A stretch of 64,000 bases of DNA, from assembly GCF_016859285.1 (NCBI RefSeq), contig NC_053415.1:13719501-13783500 (forward strand), in the 5' to 3' direction. Position numbers and translations under genes: made by a program. Of this stretch, positions 1 through 16,000 are shown piece by piece (the stretch's first letter is position 1; every line of letters begins with the position of its first letter). The notes under the pieces are model-generated. The model saw nothing but the letters and a program-made list of their open reading frames with translations. It was not told the origin of the DNA and searched no databases. Origin of the DNA: Xiphias gladius. Its lineage: Eukaryota; Chordata; Actinopteri; Istiophoriformes; Xiphiidae.

Positions 1-3496
<3,496 letters not shown>

Positions 3497-3550
3497 AACA
3501 AAGAAAAAAGAAATCTATCAATCAATCTATCAATCTATCAGTCTATCTAC

Positions 3551-3626
<76 letters not shown>

Positions 3627-4239
3627 AGGTTAATCAATAAAAATAAAAAAAAAGATAAGGACTGCCACCTCCTCAGTTAATGGCCAAAGTGTAAATTCTT
3701 CCACTACCGACTGCTCAGTCCTTTCATGGGTTGGGCTTTTTCTTTTCACACTGTTAAGTTAAAAAAGAAAAATGTAATTATGAAAATAATGTACATAAAA
3801 TTGGAACATTTGGTGATAGTGTTTGGATGTACACAAAATAGAGTAAATCCGATTGATCAGTAGTGTTTTCAAAAGCGAACCCTCTTCAGTTAAGTAGCCT
3901 GAACTGTTAGTAAAAAAAAAAAAAAAAAAAAAAAACAGATATTGAGAATCTGTACATGAAATGTTCTTGTGTAGCATATACTGGCACAATAATCCCTGTC
4001 AGTGTAAAAACAATGTATTTTGTACTTTATCAAAGCTGTAGGCTACCAGACGTTTATGACGTTACCGATCACTGCTACATTCATGATACATATGGTTAAA
4101 GAAGTTCTAAATGTTGGCAATGTAGACTTAGGGTCTTATTTATTTATTCCTTTCAGACGGTTATTTTCCATAGCCTGTATGCTATGCTGTTGTGAAAATC
4201 TCTGCTGTATCTGCTGTAACGTGATTGAAACATAATAAA
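3497..4239 (+). other. tbr1b: tbr1b 3' UTR with candidate poly(A) signal
   Basis: Non-coding stretch after the tbr1b stop. It carries a tetranucleotide microsatellite (3511-3627), a run of 24 A (3912-3935) and AATAAA at 4234-4239, the best candidate polyadenylation signal. An earlier AATAAA lies just after the microsatellite near 3636. The UTR end is inferred, not seen. Confidence 0.45.
3511..3627. repeat. (ATCT)n microsatellite
   Basis: Imperfect at the left end (ATCTATCA, GTCT and ACCT units), then an uninterrupted ATCT run to about 3627. It begins 15 nt after the tbr1b stop codon, so it should be transcribed in the 3' UTR. Confidence 0.97.
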
Positions 4240-6900
4240 CGATGTTATGATCAGGAACGAGTAGGTAATGTTTGATTCGATATCACATCAAAAACGACAG
4301 GCATTTAAATCGTCTTCCCGCAGACGCGGAGTTAATACTTGGCTGTTTTTTTTTTTCCAGAGGCACAAAGCGCTTGTGTCAGGACGCCATGAACGGCGAG
4401 GATCGACGAGGGGGGGGGCTCCAAACAAAATGAGAAATAATTCCAATCTTAATATTATCAGTTAGAAAAGATCCCGATCACAACGTGCTCACGAGCGCGA
4501 GTCCTCCCTCTACACACGGGAGGCACCGCGAGACGCTTTTTTCAAAAAAAAAATAAATAAAAATCGGAGACCCCGGAAAAAAAAAAAAAGATGAAACAAA
4601 ACACACGAACGAAAAAACAAAGAGGCAAACAAAATCTCCTCGCAGTTCCCAAGATCTGTCTAAAGAGAGAAAAGGTTCAGCGAAAGAGGCCACAAAAAAT
4701 AATGGGAGTTCAATAATGGGAAACGACTGCTGTAAATCCATGGGTAACTTTTATATCCGTCATAATTCAAAGTGATCCAAGTGGTTATTAAGAAAGAAAA
4801 AAAAGAAAGTAGTACCTGACCGGACCTGACCGATCTCTTCAATAAATATTTGATTGGGACTCAACAATAAGGATTGTTGCAGCGACATTTGGTTGGCAGG
4901 ACTCTGGCACCTCATAGTTTGCCAAGATATTTAGGAGGGGGAAAACTTTTCTTCTCCTTTTTTTTTCTTTTTCTTTTTTTTTTTTTTGTCCTTATAGGCT
5001 ACACACTGAAAAACTGTGAAGTTGACAAGTTTTCTGGTCGGCGGCCAAAGGAAGTGACACACACCAGAAGAAAGTCTAGATTGTCTGAAAATGCGCAAAA
5101 GGACGAGAACAGGCCCGGGGGGGAACCTCAAAACGCGTCGTTTGATCAAGTCTGCGCCGAAAGTAAAACGTGTTTTTAAATATAATCGATTGCAGATTGA
5201 TTGGTAAATTGCCGCCTGACTGATTGGACAGCCATTTACGCTCTGCCTTTTTAAGGGCGTAATTTGAAAAATGCGTTGAACACTGACTAAATGGATGTAA
5301 GGATACATGTAATGAAGAGTGATGAATAATAAACTCAGCGTGCACTCAACCGGAGTTTCAGGGTGAAGGAGATGCTCACAGCTGTCAGTAAGAGCTGTGT
5401 TGCTTAGTTTGTCACAAAACGTGTATGCGAGTGTGTGTGTGTCAGTGTGTGTGTGCAAATGCTCACTCTGACAGCCAGTGATGGGCCTTCCCGGGGATAA
5501 ACAGCAGATGGCGATAAATGAAGGCAGGTCCCTTTAATCGAACAGCTCTCCAGTTTGTGGCTCGGAGCTCTCCAGAGGTCTGCACAGTCCAGGGGCAGCT
5601 ATGCGAAATCTGAAGCGCACAGCTTTAAATGACTTTTTTTTATTTTTTTTTAAATGACTATTTATTAATAAACGAGCCTCTATTTATGACTCAATCATAG
5701 AGCCCGGCTGCTGTTTTCCTCTGGATTCAGCTACGCCTGGATTGTGATCTACACCAGATGGCGGCACTTTACTATTATTAAAAGAATCCCTGCTGTGAGC
5801 AGGACTCAAACCTGCGGGGCCAAGTGGCTTTTCAGCAGCAGTCCCCCAAAGCTCTGAAGACCACCACAAGCAGGCTTGTAAACACTCTCCCTGACAACAG
5901 TCAGAAGGTAGAACTACAAGGACCCACAATTCAATAGCGATGTAAAAATAGCGAACCGTATGAACCGTAAGCAGGGGTGCTTGGAACACCTGCGCCCATT
6001 TGGACCAGATAAGACTCTCCACGTGGAGGTGGCCTCCCGGCCCGTGTTGGTGGGAATCGTATGGAAATCGTAAATGCTCTCATTGCTTTTCCACTCGAAA
6101 CAATGCGACGGATTGCCGTCTCTCCCAGACTCTGTTTCCCAAATGCTCAAATCACTTCCCATCGGAGAATTTGGCACTGATCCCCGATACGCCTATCGAT
6201 TCCCATCCTCGTGTTATTTGAGGGTTCGGGAGAGGACCGAGAGGACTCGGAGAAGCAGCTGGGTCAGACTCACACGAGTCTGAAATCCACCTTCTAACAC
6301 AAACTCACCATCCCGAAGGAAAAGTTGCACAGCCCATTCCAAAAAATGATGCAACGTATAAAGTGACCGACAAGATGACTTTATGTTATCACACAAATTT
6401 CGGATCGATCAGTTTCCTACCTGGCTTTTTTTTTTTGGAGTGAGTTCAATTCCTATGAGCTATGGGTGAGGTATTGTGTGGAGTACGCGTGGAAGAACAC
6501 TCGGACTCACAGATGGCCGAGCAGGGAGTCGGGCTGCAGCTCTCTCCCTGTGCCCACTGAGTCAGAGTCTAATAAAAAACCGTAGGAAACGGTTATGTAA
6601 CCCGCAGCAATAAACCGCCCGTCGCACTTCACGGAACATCTTTGGCGAGAAAAACCGCTGCCTGTGCTGATTTGACTAATGTTTCCCGTCTGCTGCTCTT
6701 TATCACACTTCAGTCCTCTCTCACCTCTGTGTCTGAAACACGGGCGAAACCTTGCACGAGTGACGCCCCCACGCCAGCCACGGCAGACACGCGCATGTTT
6801 GTTTGTTTTAGTTTTTTTAAATTTTTTTTTTTATACCGAAGCGGGACACCGCCTGAGAAGCGCTAATCGCCCCCGATCTGCCGACCGACCGACCGGCCGA
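4240..6900. other. Intergenic region tbr1b - slc4a10
   Basis: No exon of either neighbour and no recognisable protein was found on either strand. The longer open frames here are artefacts of homopolymers, for example a lysine run read from poly-T around 4970-4990. Contains a GT-rich microsatellite at about 5421-5455 and several A or T runs. Parts from about 6500 onward are richer in CpG, fitting the upstream flank of the slc4a10 promoter. No conserved element can be asserted without alignment. Confidence 0.6.
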
Positions 6901-6920
6901 CCGACCCGACCATGATATAA
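6882..6920 (+). promoter_or_regulatory. slc4a10: Putative slc4a10 core promoter: CCGA-rich tandem plus TATA-like box
   Basis: A short tandem of CCGACCGACC-type units is followed by GATATAAGCG (TATA-like, about 6913-6920), roughly 115 bases before the slc4a10 ATG at 7032. Position and composition suit a core promoter; the transcription start has not been shown. Confidence 0.4.
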
Positions 6921-7031
6921 GCGCGTGACCGCTGCGTGGTCGCTCAGTCACCGCTGCACCCGACGGGATTCTACACCCAGCGGAGATCCCTGCTCCGTCT
7001 CGCCGTTACCGCGACGTGCCGAGGGAGGGTG

Positions 7032-10000
7032 ATGGACACCGCGGACCAGGGGGCTCAGATAGAGCCGCTGCTGCCACCGGTAAAGAGCACCGATCTCTTG
7101 GGACCGATATTAATTTATGTTGATTCGTGTGTCAGGATGAGTGGCCAGCGTGGCCAGTGTGCTATATGCTGCTTGAGGTCTAATGGTAAGATTTAAAAGA
7201 TGCCATCAACAACGCAACGGTTTCTCCAGGAGGCAGACACAGAGCGTTAGAGTCGGTCTCCTTCCACAGGTGATGATACACTCTCGCTATCTGCGCAGCC
7301 CCTGCAGTCGTGGGTCACCTGCGGAGCTCCACTCCCTCACTCACTCACAGAAAAACGACTTTGTTTCTCTAATTAAGAACGTTGGCAGTGCAGTGTCAGC
7401 TTGCAACACGCTGATGCTGCATTTCTGACTGAAATTTTATTCACTGAGTGCATGAGCCATGCACTGAATTAAATTTATGAAATGGCTAAATGTATCTTGG
7501 TCTGTAGATGCATGATATGAAAGTTACTTTCACTGCAATTAGGCTTTCACCGGTCCCTCTTTTATGTTTCAATATGATGCAGTTTTACAGTCTAGCATGT
7601 AAGCTGTAGGAGTGATTAAGCTATGTCTCCACATTTTGTGCTATATCATTTGTTACACAGCAAATCCCTGTTGTGCCAGATGTCCCATTAATATAGCAAA
7701 TTCAGACAGACGTGACCTTGTTTCATCTCATTATGCAAATAAATTGAGGTAGATTAAAGTTAAAGTAAAATGCAGTAAATGTGTCATGAGGGGATGCTGC
7801 TCTGACATGGCTGCAGGCTCCAGTCAATGCATACTTATAGGCGGCTAGCTCACACGCAGATATCCTCACAAAGTCAAAATCTATTTTAACATTTCTTTTG
7901 GCGAAATTATTAGATCCTATCCAGATAAGAGAAAATAACGTCTCTCAGGGGATGTTCTCAGAGAGACGTGGGCCCTTTCCCATTGGTCCTTGCTGAATCA
8001 TTTTGGAGGAGATTTGTTGTTTATCCATTTGCTGTTTACATCAAAACAGATTTTGCCGAAGGTTTTAGACTGACGGGCTTTTGGAACTACTTTTAGTGGC
8101 TTTGGCTTCAAAATGTTAGGTCACAACCTGACCCTTCAAGTCACAGAACCTTTAAGAATTTAATAATAACATTTTCAGAGGTAATCTTTATCTGATGTTT
8201 TGCAAAATAGGTTAAAATGTGAAAATCTTTTCTGGTGGCTGATTCCTAAAGTTTGGGCACTTTCTAGATTAAACCGATGATGCAAATATTCATGAACCCT
8301 TCCACCTGTTAAACCAAAGTGATGCTTTACTATCTTTCAGGTCAATTCTGCCTTTGGCTCATCAGTTGGACGTAGAAGTTTGGTGAGTATCCTTCCCTGG
8401 AATTTATGGCTTCTATTACCACGAGGACCAAAATGAAAATTAAAAACCAGCATATGTAATGTACATTTTTCTTGCACTGAGGTAACGGATTTTTCTTTGA
8501 AATTCTAAAGAGTGCAAGGAGAAGACAGACTCACTGGTGGAGCTGCAGAAACACTTCCCTTGGAGTGACCAAGTTGATTTGATGCTTCATGACAGGCTTA
8601 TCTATACCTTTACTTTATATACATTATATATAAAGCGGAGAGAGAGATGAGGGTCGGTTCGAATCAAGCTTCGTCTCTGATAAAATGCTGCTTGGCAGCA
8701 GCAATGATTCCAGGGCTATAATCCCATGATGACAGTCCGGTTGCCCTGTTTGATAGATGCTCAATAACAAATTGCAGTTGTTTGACCAACCAGAAGGGCA
8801 TCAGTATTTATCAGGCATGGTATGAAGCAGGACAGCGGGAGGTTGCACTGCAGAGCTCAGATTTTAGACTGCGCTGCACTCTGACTAAACCGATTATATG
8901 GCAGAGGACACAGAGGGAAAGCTCATGCATTCTGAAAACTTGGAGGCTCCTTGGCTCTTCAAATATCAGGTAGGACAAGGCTTGATCCCCGGGATCTTCA
9001 CTGTTCTGACATTATTGTTGTGTGGTTAACAGAGGGCAAGGTGTATACTTCCAAAGGTCAGAATTTCAGGACATTCTCTGTAAGAGATCCTTCTCTGTAA
9101 GTGTCCAAAATGAGTGTAAAATCCTGATAAAGGCAACAACCTTGCAAAAGTGAAAAACAGCTTTTCCCTGCTGACCACGACTGACCCATCTTGTAGTCTG
9201 GAGATGGAAGCAGATGATAAGTCTGCCTAAATGAGGGCACAAAGCTGTAAAATGCCATAAAGAGCAGCTGTGAAAAAAAAAAATTTGGTACTAATGTGTC
9301 CTCTCACTGGATGTTGAAGTTTATAGCAGAAACATTTAAGGATTACAGTGCATTTTGCGCCGAATGAAAGCCGGTGCAGTTAATGACACAGCTGCCACTG
9401 CTGGTTCCAAAATTGCCACAGCTATCTGTTGGGGTCAGATCCAAGTATGTGCCACATCCTGTGGTATCACTTCAGCTGTGTGGTTTGCCAGTCCTTTAAT
9501 ATGATTTTGCAGGTGAGAAGTTGATCATTAGTCTACAAAGCAGCAGAGGGGTTTAGTCTGGCCTGGGCTGTAATAAGCCCAGTATAGTGGTCTATAGATG
9601 TAATCACTATAGACCACCATAGACTAACACTATTCTATACAGTCCTTTTCTTTGGATTCCTGTTTTTCCTCAGAACCTAGTTTGTCTTTAGAATGTAGTC
9701 CATTGATCTCATCTAAATCAGATCATAGCCCATTTTACCGCTCGGGTGTCTGAAAATAGGATCAATCAATGAATAGTATCAATCTGCTATGGTTATGTGT
9801 CAGTGTGTATTAACATCCTTGTGTCTCTTTGTCCAGTCAACCCAATTTAACAGCACAAAAACACAAAACTGCTTTGCCTTTGAGTCATGGCAGCTCCTTC
9901 AAGCGGATATTTCTTTTGAGAGATCTTAACTGATTATGGTGCACTCATTCAAGAATATGGAGTTACAATATACAAACTCTTCTCTAGAGATAGTTTTCTG

Positions 10001-13000
10001 AATGCACAGAATGTATTGTCATTTATAGTTAAGATGCTGGACATTATACAATGGTTACCATTGTAGGTGAGCTCAGAACACGTTTAATATAGGCTAATGT
10101 GGCTGATGCTTTAGTAACAAATACTGGCAGTTTAATCTGAGCAGGGATGTTGATCCATACCCTGTGTATTTGTAGACGGATTATCGACATCAGTCTCGTG
10201 GCCTGGCCAGCCCACGCGGCACTGCGGCAGTGCCCTTCATTTATCATAATGCCTTGATGGTCAACCGGTGGTCAAGATGGCTCAGGGAAAAGCTGATATC
10301 AAGCAAGCTTATAGGATAAAAATACCTACTGTAATAAGTGGTCCGAATCTGGTTGGCTCCGTTCAGGAACAGCCAGCCTCTGTGAATTTAGCGGGACTCC
10401 CTCCAGCGCTTAGTAAAGGCTGTCTGTTTTGCTTTCTGAATCCCAGCTGTTGCCGCTTGGATTCACAGCACACCAAAGTGTCAAATGAGTTTTACTCTTA
10501 AGTCCATGCTATTGGTGCTCTAATCAACACCAGTACTGTGCCCAGCTCTGATAATTAATCATCTCTTAATGTTGGCTGAGTTTATTAGTCACACATCATA
10601 CAGACTGTTCACCAAACATTGTAGCTGAGTCAGTTGTTTGATGAATGCTTGTAGTAGTAATGGGAGTTTTCTTTGTGCGTAAACTTATTTTATATATGCA
10701 TTCATTGTTTATATTCACGAGGCTTATCAGTTCAGGTGTTTAAAAGTATAATTGCAGGATACAGTCTGTTGTCTGCAATGGCAGCTGTTCTTTCTGTCGG
10801 TCCAACACTTTAGTCCAGGGAGAAAAAACGAAACAACTACCGGAGTCTCATGAGTCTCTACTTCAGAGTCATGGATCCATAAAGGATCAATCCTGATGAC
10901 TTTGGAGATCCTCTGCCTGATCACAGCTTCAGGTGTCCGACTCTTCTGTTTATGACCGAAATTCCTACATCATGCTGCTACCATTAGCATACCAGACTCC
11001 AAAATGTGACTAAAATGAGTGTAAAAACAAGAGTTTTTGGTTTAACGTGGAGTTATGTGTGGAGTTGTGTGAACTCACTGCACCCTGTGAAGAAATAGTC
11101 GACGCACAACCCCCTGTAAAACTTCAGATTGTTGTTTTAACAATTCGGCTTTTCTCAGTGACTCTTTATCAACTAGATCCTTGTCATCTCCTGCTGCGGC
11201 AACGTCCGTCTGTCCTGCTGCCTTTCTCTTGTTCTCTCGTAGAGCTTTCAAAAAATTAGGTAACAGCTTATTAACTGCAGAGAGGGTATCAGCCTAGTGA
11301 TGACATGAAATGCCCAAACAACCTAATGACATTTCAGCAGTCATTCAGTATTCTCTCTTGTAATCTGCCAAATCTCTGCACTGAGGATTATGCTCTTTTT
11401 TTCTTTTTTTTTTTCTGCTTTCTGTCACTTCCACGTTTGAAGGTCTGTGTGGACCAGTGCTATAATCTTCATTTCTGCTGCAATGAAAAAGTAATGTCAT
11501 ATCACGACTGATCATCATAAAACAACTCCATATATTTTGAAATGTAGTTTAATGCATTCAAAAAAATCTCCTTCAATTAAGAACAAATGTAATATATTGT
11601 TATAACTAGATATAGATGAGAGACTGATAGTTCAGGGATTAAAATTTAAAACTAAGTAGCATTAAAAAAAAAAAGCATAACAACAATAGAAAATAAGAAA
11701 TAACAAAACACCCACACTTTCTTTTTCTAACCTTTTCAAAATTAAGTCAAGTGGAGATTCACCTTTTGAGCTTTGCTCCCATCAACAAAGTAGCACAGGC
11801 CACTGCAAAAGAACGCCTTGACCAGAAGCAAAACTATAATTGTAGGTGGGTAATTTATTGTTCCCATTATGAAAAGCGTTCTGTTTGGACTAAGATGATA
11901 AGCTTTCCCCTCCAAGATGAGACGTGCAATTAGTTTCCACGGCAACCACGGTACTATTAAGTTGGATAATGTGTTTGTTCATAATGCCCTCGACTGCTAG
12001 GGAACACCAAGTCAACAAACATCTTATTTCATGTTATGTTAAAGCATACATTAGTATACTGGAAGATATATTGCATCATGTTCCAGTTCCAGCTGAGGGG
12101 TCGATAAGATAATGTCTATTATATCATTATGTTGAATATGTGTTTGTTTGTGTTTTTCTGTATCGATGTGTCCAACAGAGGAACGACGATGAGGCTGTGG
12201 TGGACAGAGGAGGAACACGGTCCCAACAGAGAGCCAACTTTGAGCAGGAAGATCTTGAAGGTACCGCAACGAACACTGAATGCATCAGGAATACAAAGCG
12301 CTCGAAGCACAAAAAAAGGCTGCACAGCCGAGTCCACCCACTCTGTCCTTACAACTGCTGCTTTCCTCTTGACAGCTTTTTCATAGTTAAAAGATAAGAG
12401 CAGAGTGGGAGGCAGAAACTGTGGGTGAGATGAGTTCACATCAGTAATTTCGTAAGCACTGAAAAACATGGATAAGCAAAACAAAGATACAAACAGTACG
12501 ACAGAGAAACTTGAGTAAGCTTTCCCCATCTGTATCGGCAGACACAGATACATAGCTTTTCAGTGAAACCTTCAGTGCAAATTTCAAGTAAATACAAAGT
12601 TGTAGGCTGTACCTAAAAAACAACAAACAACCTTTTGTTTTTCCTTTACGGGAATCAAAGACCATTACACTATATTTAGCTATAAAATACGGTCATAATG
12701 CAGGGAAGGAGTCTCTCATACCTTTCTGTTGTATGTGTATGTGTTAATCATATTGCCGGAGTACGTTTGGAAACAGCGGAACAAATTTGAATTCTTTTGA
12801 GACGTGTAAGCAGTCGTAAAGAAGATTATACTGTGTATGGCATTTCATTTAAAAATGCAACTCTGAGGGCAAAGTTGTGGTTTTTTTGATTGAAGAATAC
12901 CTAAATTAATTACTTGTTTCATGCCTATGTCTAGCATTTCGGCATAGCTGTAGTAGTTCATACTGCAGCGAGCTTATGAGTGCAAAAACAGACACCCGCT

Positions 13001-16000
13001 CTCTCGTTCCCTTTCCACCTCGCTCCCACAGTCTCACACCTGCACAAACGCAGACGTGGACACACATACACAGCTGTGCGAGGCATTTAAAAGGTAAAGA
13101 GAAAGGATACGTGAATTAACAACCAGGCAACACAGATTCACACAGCTGCAGGCCATGGGTGTATGCACAGTAATTTACAAACGAGTAAGATACAAACATA
13201 AATCCCTAATTAGATAAATACAACATCCCATTTTGCACATCATGTATCTGATCTGCAAATTCACACTTTCATTGTCAAGAAAATACAGTATATACATGAG
13301 CCCCTTCACTATACTACTGTATGTATAATATAATCTTAAATGCCACTGCTTACGACGTTTTTTTAACATTCACACTTTGTTTCAACACATTTGATTCATG
13401 TATTAATTGTTTGTCTGTAAATGATCACTAATGCAAGCCAAGTTTTTATGTACCAAATATGGAGCCAAAACATTACATAGTAAAATAGTTGCAAATTTAT
13501 TTGCATGGAGGCTGACAAGGTCATGAAATTACTTCTTTTATTACATAGACATTTGGGGACATTTTTATTTATGATGTAGATTAAAAAATAGGGCCTTTTC
13601 ATGAGGGTGGTACAGTGGATTATTATGCTGTTTCTGTTTTGTTTTGTTTTTTAAGAAAAGAACCAGTCCACATTAAATGTCTTCTTGCTAAAACTTCCAA
13701 CAAAAGGAGACGTGTCTTTGAAAAAATTTTATCCCTACCAATAATCTTTTCCAACCAGTTTTTCAGTTATTTGTTATTAAATAGAACCAAAAGTCACTAG
13801 TTGAAAACCCTTCAAATATTTCATGTCAGCAAGGTGATAATGTTTTATTGCACAGCCATAATAGGTGCTAGATAACTTGACGCTCCATGTGGAATGACAA
13901 ATTATATAGCAGTGGTTAGCATTATATTTTTGCATATCTTCTTCTGAGCATTGTACTTCATTACAGTAAAAAAAAACATGCAGAATGAAGCAGAAACCCA
14001 TGATGAATAATAAAAAGCTTAATAGAGTAATGCAAAGCGGTAGTGCTTAACCATGATCAGTGAAATCATAATGATTATCTGTAAAGCTTCTAAAAAAAAA
14101 CACACAGACACACACACACACACCCAGAAAGGCACGTTGCAGCTGATCCGCCTTTAACAGCTGTGAGACTTGTCCCCAGGCCACAGGACTCTCTACATCG
14201 GGGTCCATGTCCCCTTGGGCAGCACCAGGCACCGCAGCCATCGCAGGCACCGTCACCATGGAAACAAGCATTGGAGGAAAAGCAGGGGCCGATCCCTCAC
14301 CTTGGTTGAGGGTAGAGAGTCTCCTCTTTACGGTACTGGCTACAATCATGAACTTGCATGCTTTATAGCATAGAAAAAATGATTTTTTTCCCCGCCTTTA
14401 TTTATGACCTCTTGTTATCTTAAGATACTCGATATGGCCATTTCAGTTCGGACCACTTGTGGAATTCCTTGTGTTCGCAGACACTCCCTCCCAGAGAGTG
14501 CAGTTCCTTCTGGGCACCGAGGATGACGACGAGGAGCATATTCCTCATGACCTCTTCACAGAGATGGATGAGATCTGTTTGAGGGATGGAGAAGACTCTG
14601 AGTGGAGGGAAAGTGCCAGGTACTGTTAGACTGTCACGTCATTTACATAGCATTTACACACAGTCATGACCTGCATGTCATTGCTGAAAGCTCTGATTGA
14701 ATGGACCGGTCATGCCCGTGATCCCACTTATACTGATGATAGATGTAGCCGTGTGTCTAATGTTTGTCTTTCCATTATATTAATTAATTGCAGTTCACTG
14801 GTGCATTTGCTAGGGGAATTAACTTTCTGTTGCTCTTTTTTTCTTTGATACTTTTCTTCGATATGGTCTTCTGTCAAAATGGTAAATCAGACATATTTTA
14901 TTTACAGTGATACCCTGAGGAGAGGCAATAAGGAAGGAGAGTAAATGAGTAAAACTCAGAGACAGAGAGAAAAAGAGATAGTGGACCTAAATGTGAGGAG
15001 AGAGGGACCCAGCGTGAATTGAGTGATGCTGTTGCAGCTAGAAGAGATTGACAGCCAGTTTGCCGTCTGCTGGCCTCTCCTTACTGGAACTCACACTCCT
15101 GTTTCAGGTGGCTGAAGTTTGAGGAGGACGTTGAGGACGGAGGAGAGCGATGGAGCAAACCCTACGTAGCCACCCTGTCTCTACACAGTCTGTTTGAGCT
15201 GCGGAGCTGCATTATCAACAGCACTGTGCTGCTCGACATGAGGGCTAATACCATTGATGAGATTGCTGGTAACTACAGCCACGATACACTGTGGCACCAA
15301 GTGACAAAGTTATTGACTCGGTGACCGTTACTGAAATAAAATTTTTAAGGTCCTTTAGTAGGTAAACTCACTCTAACCTTTACGTTTGAGTGAAGCTTTT
15401 GGCTTGCTTCTCAACTACAGACGAAAAAGTGTAAAAGTGTGTATTTGTTCTCTTACTGCTGTGACTTTGAGATACTATTTGCAATCTAGAAATATGAGCT
15501 TATTCATTTTTTGCACGAAATTCAAGTCACACAGGACAAAAGTCTCTCAGCTAGATCCCTGAAACATGAATCCAAATAGTCTGTGTCTCCCTTAGACATG
15601 GTCCTGGACCACCAGGAGTTATACTCACCGCTGGGGGATGAGCTTAGAAAGAAAGTGCGGGAGACAATGTTGAAGCAGCACCATCACCAGAACCAGAAGA
15701 AGCTGGCTAACCGTCTACCAATTGTGCGCTCCATTGCCGACATAGGTCGACGGACATCAGAGCTCCACCTGGACAAGAATGGTGAGAAAATTTGACTTTT
15801 TCTCTGAGTCTTTGGTTGAACTGGTCACCACCTGTTGATGTACCATATGCAAACTGTGAGAAGGGATCCCACGTAGGCATAACTCTGGTTCAAATCAAAA
15901 AAGTTGGGAACCATCGCTTTATTGGATTCTGTAATGAATCTTTTCAGTGCTGTTTAAGTGTGGATATTTTATAAGTGTGCAATATGTGTTTGCGTCTTGT

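Noticed and set aside
4931..5458. Open frame of 175 codons on the minus strand between tbr1b and slc4a10
   Set aside because: Its lysine run is simply the poly-T stretch at about 4970-4990, its other end reads a GT microsatellite, and nothing in it resembles a protein family.
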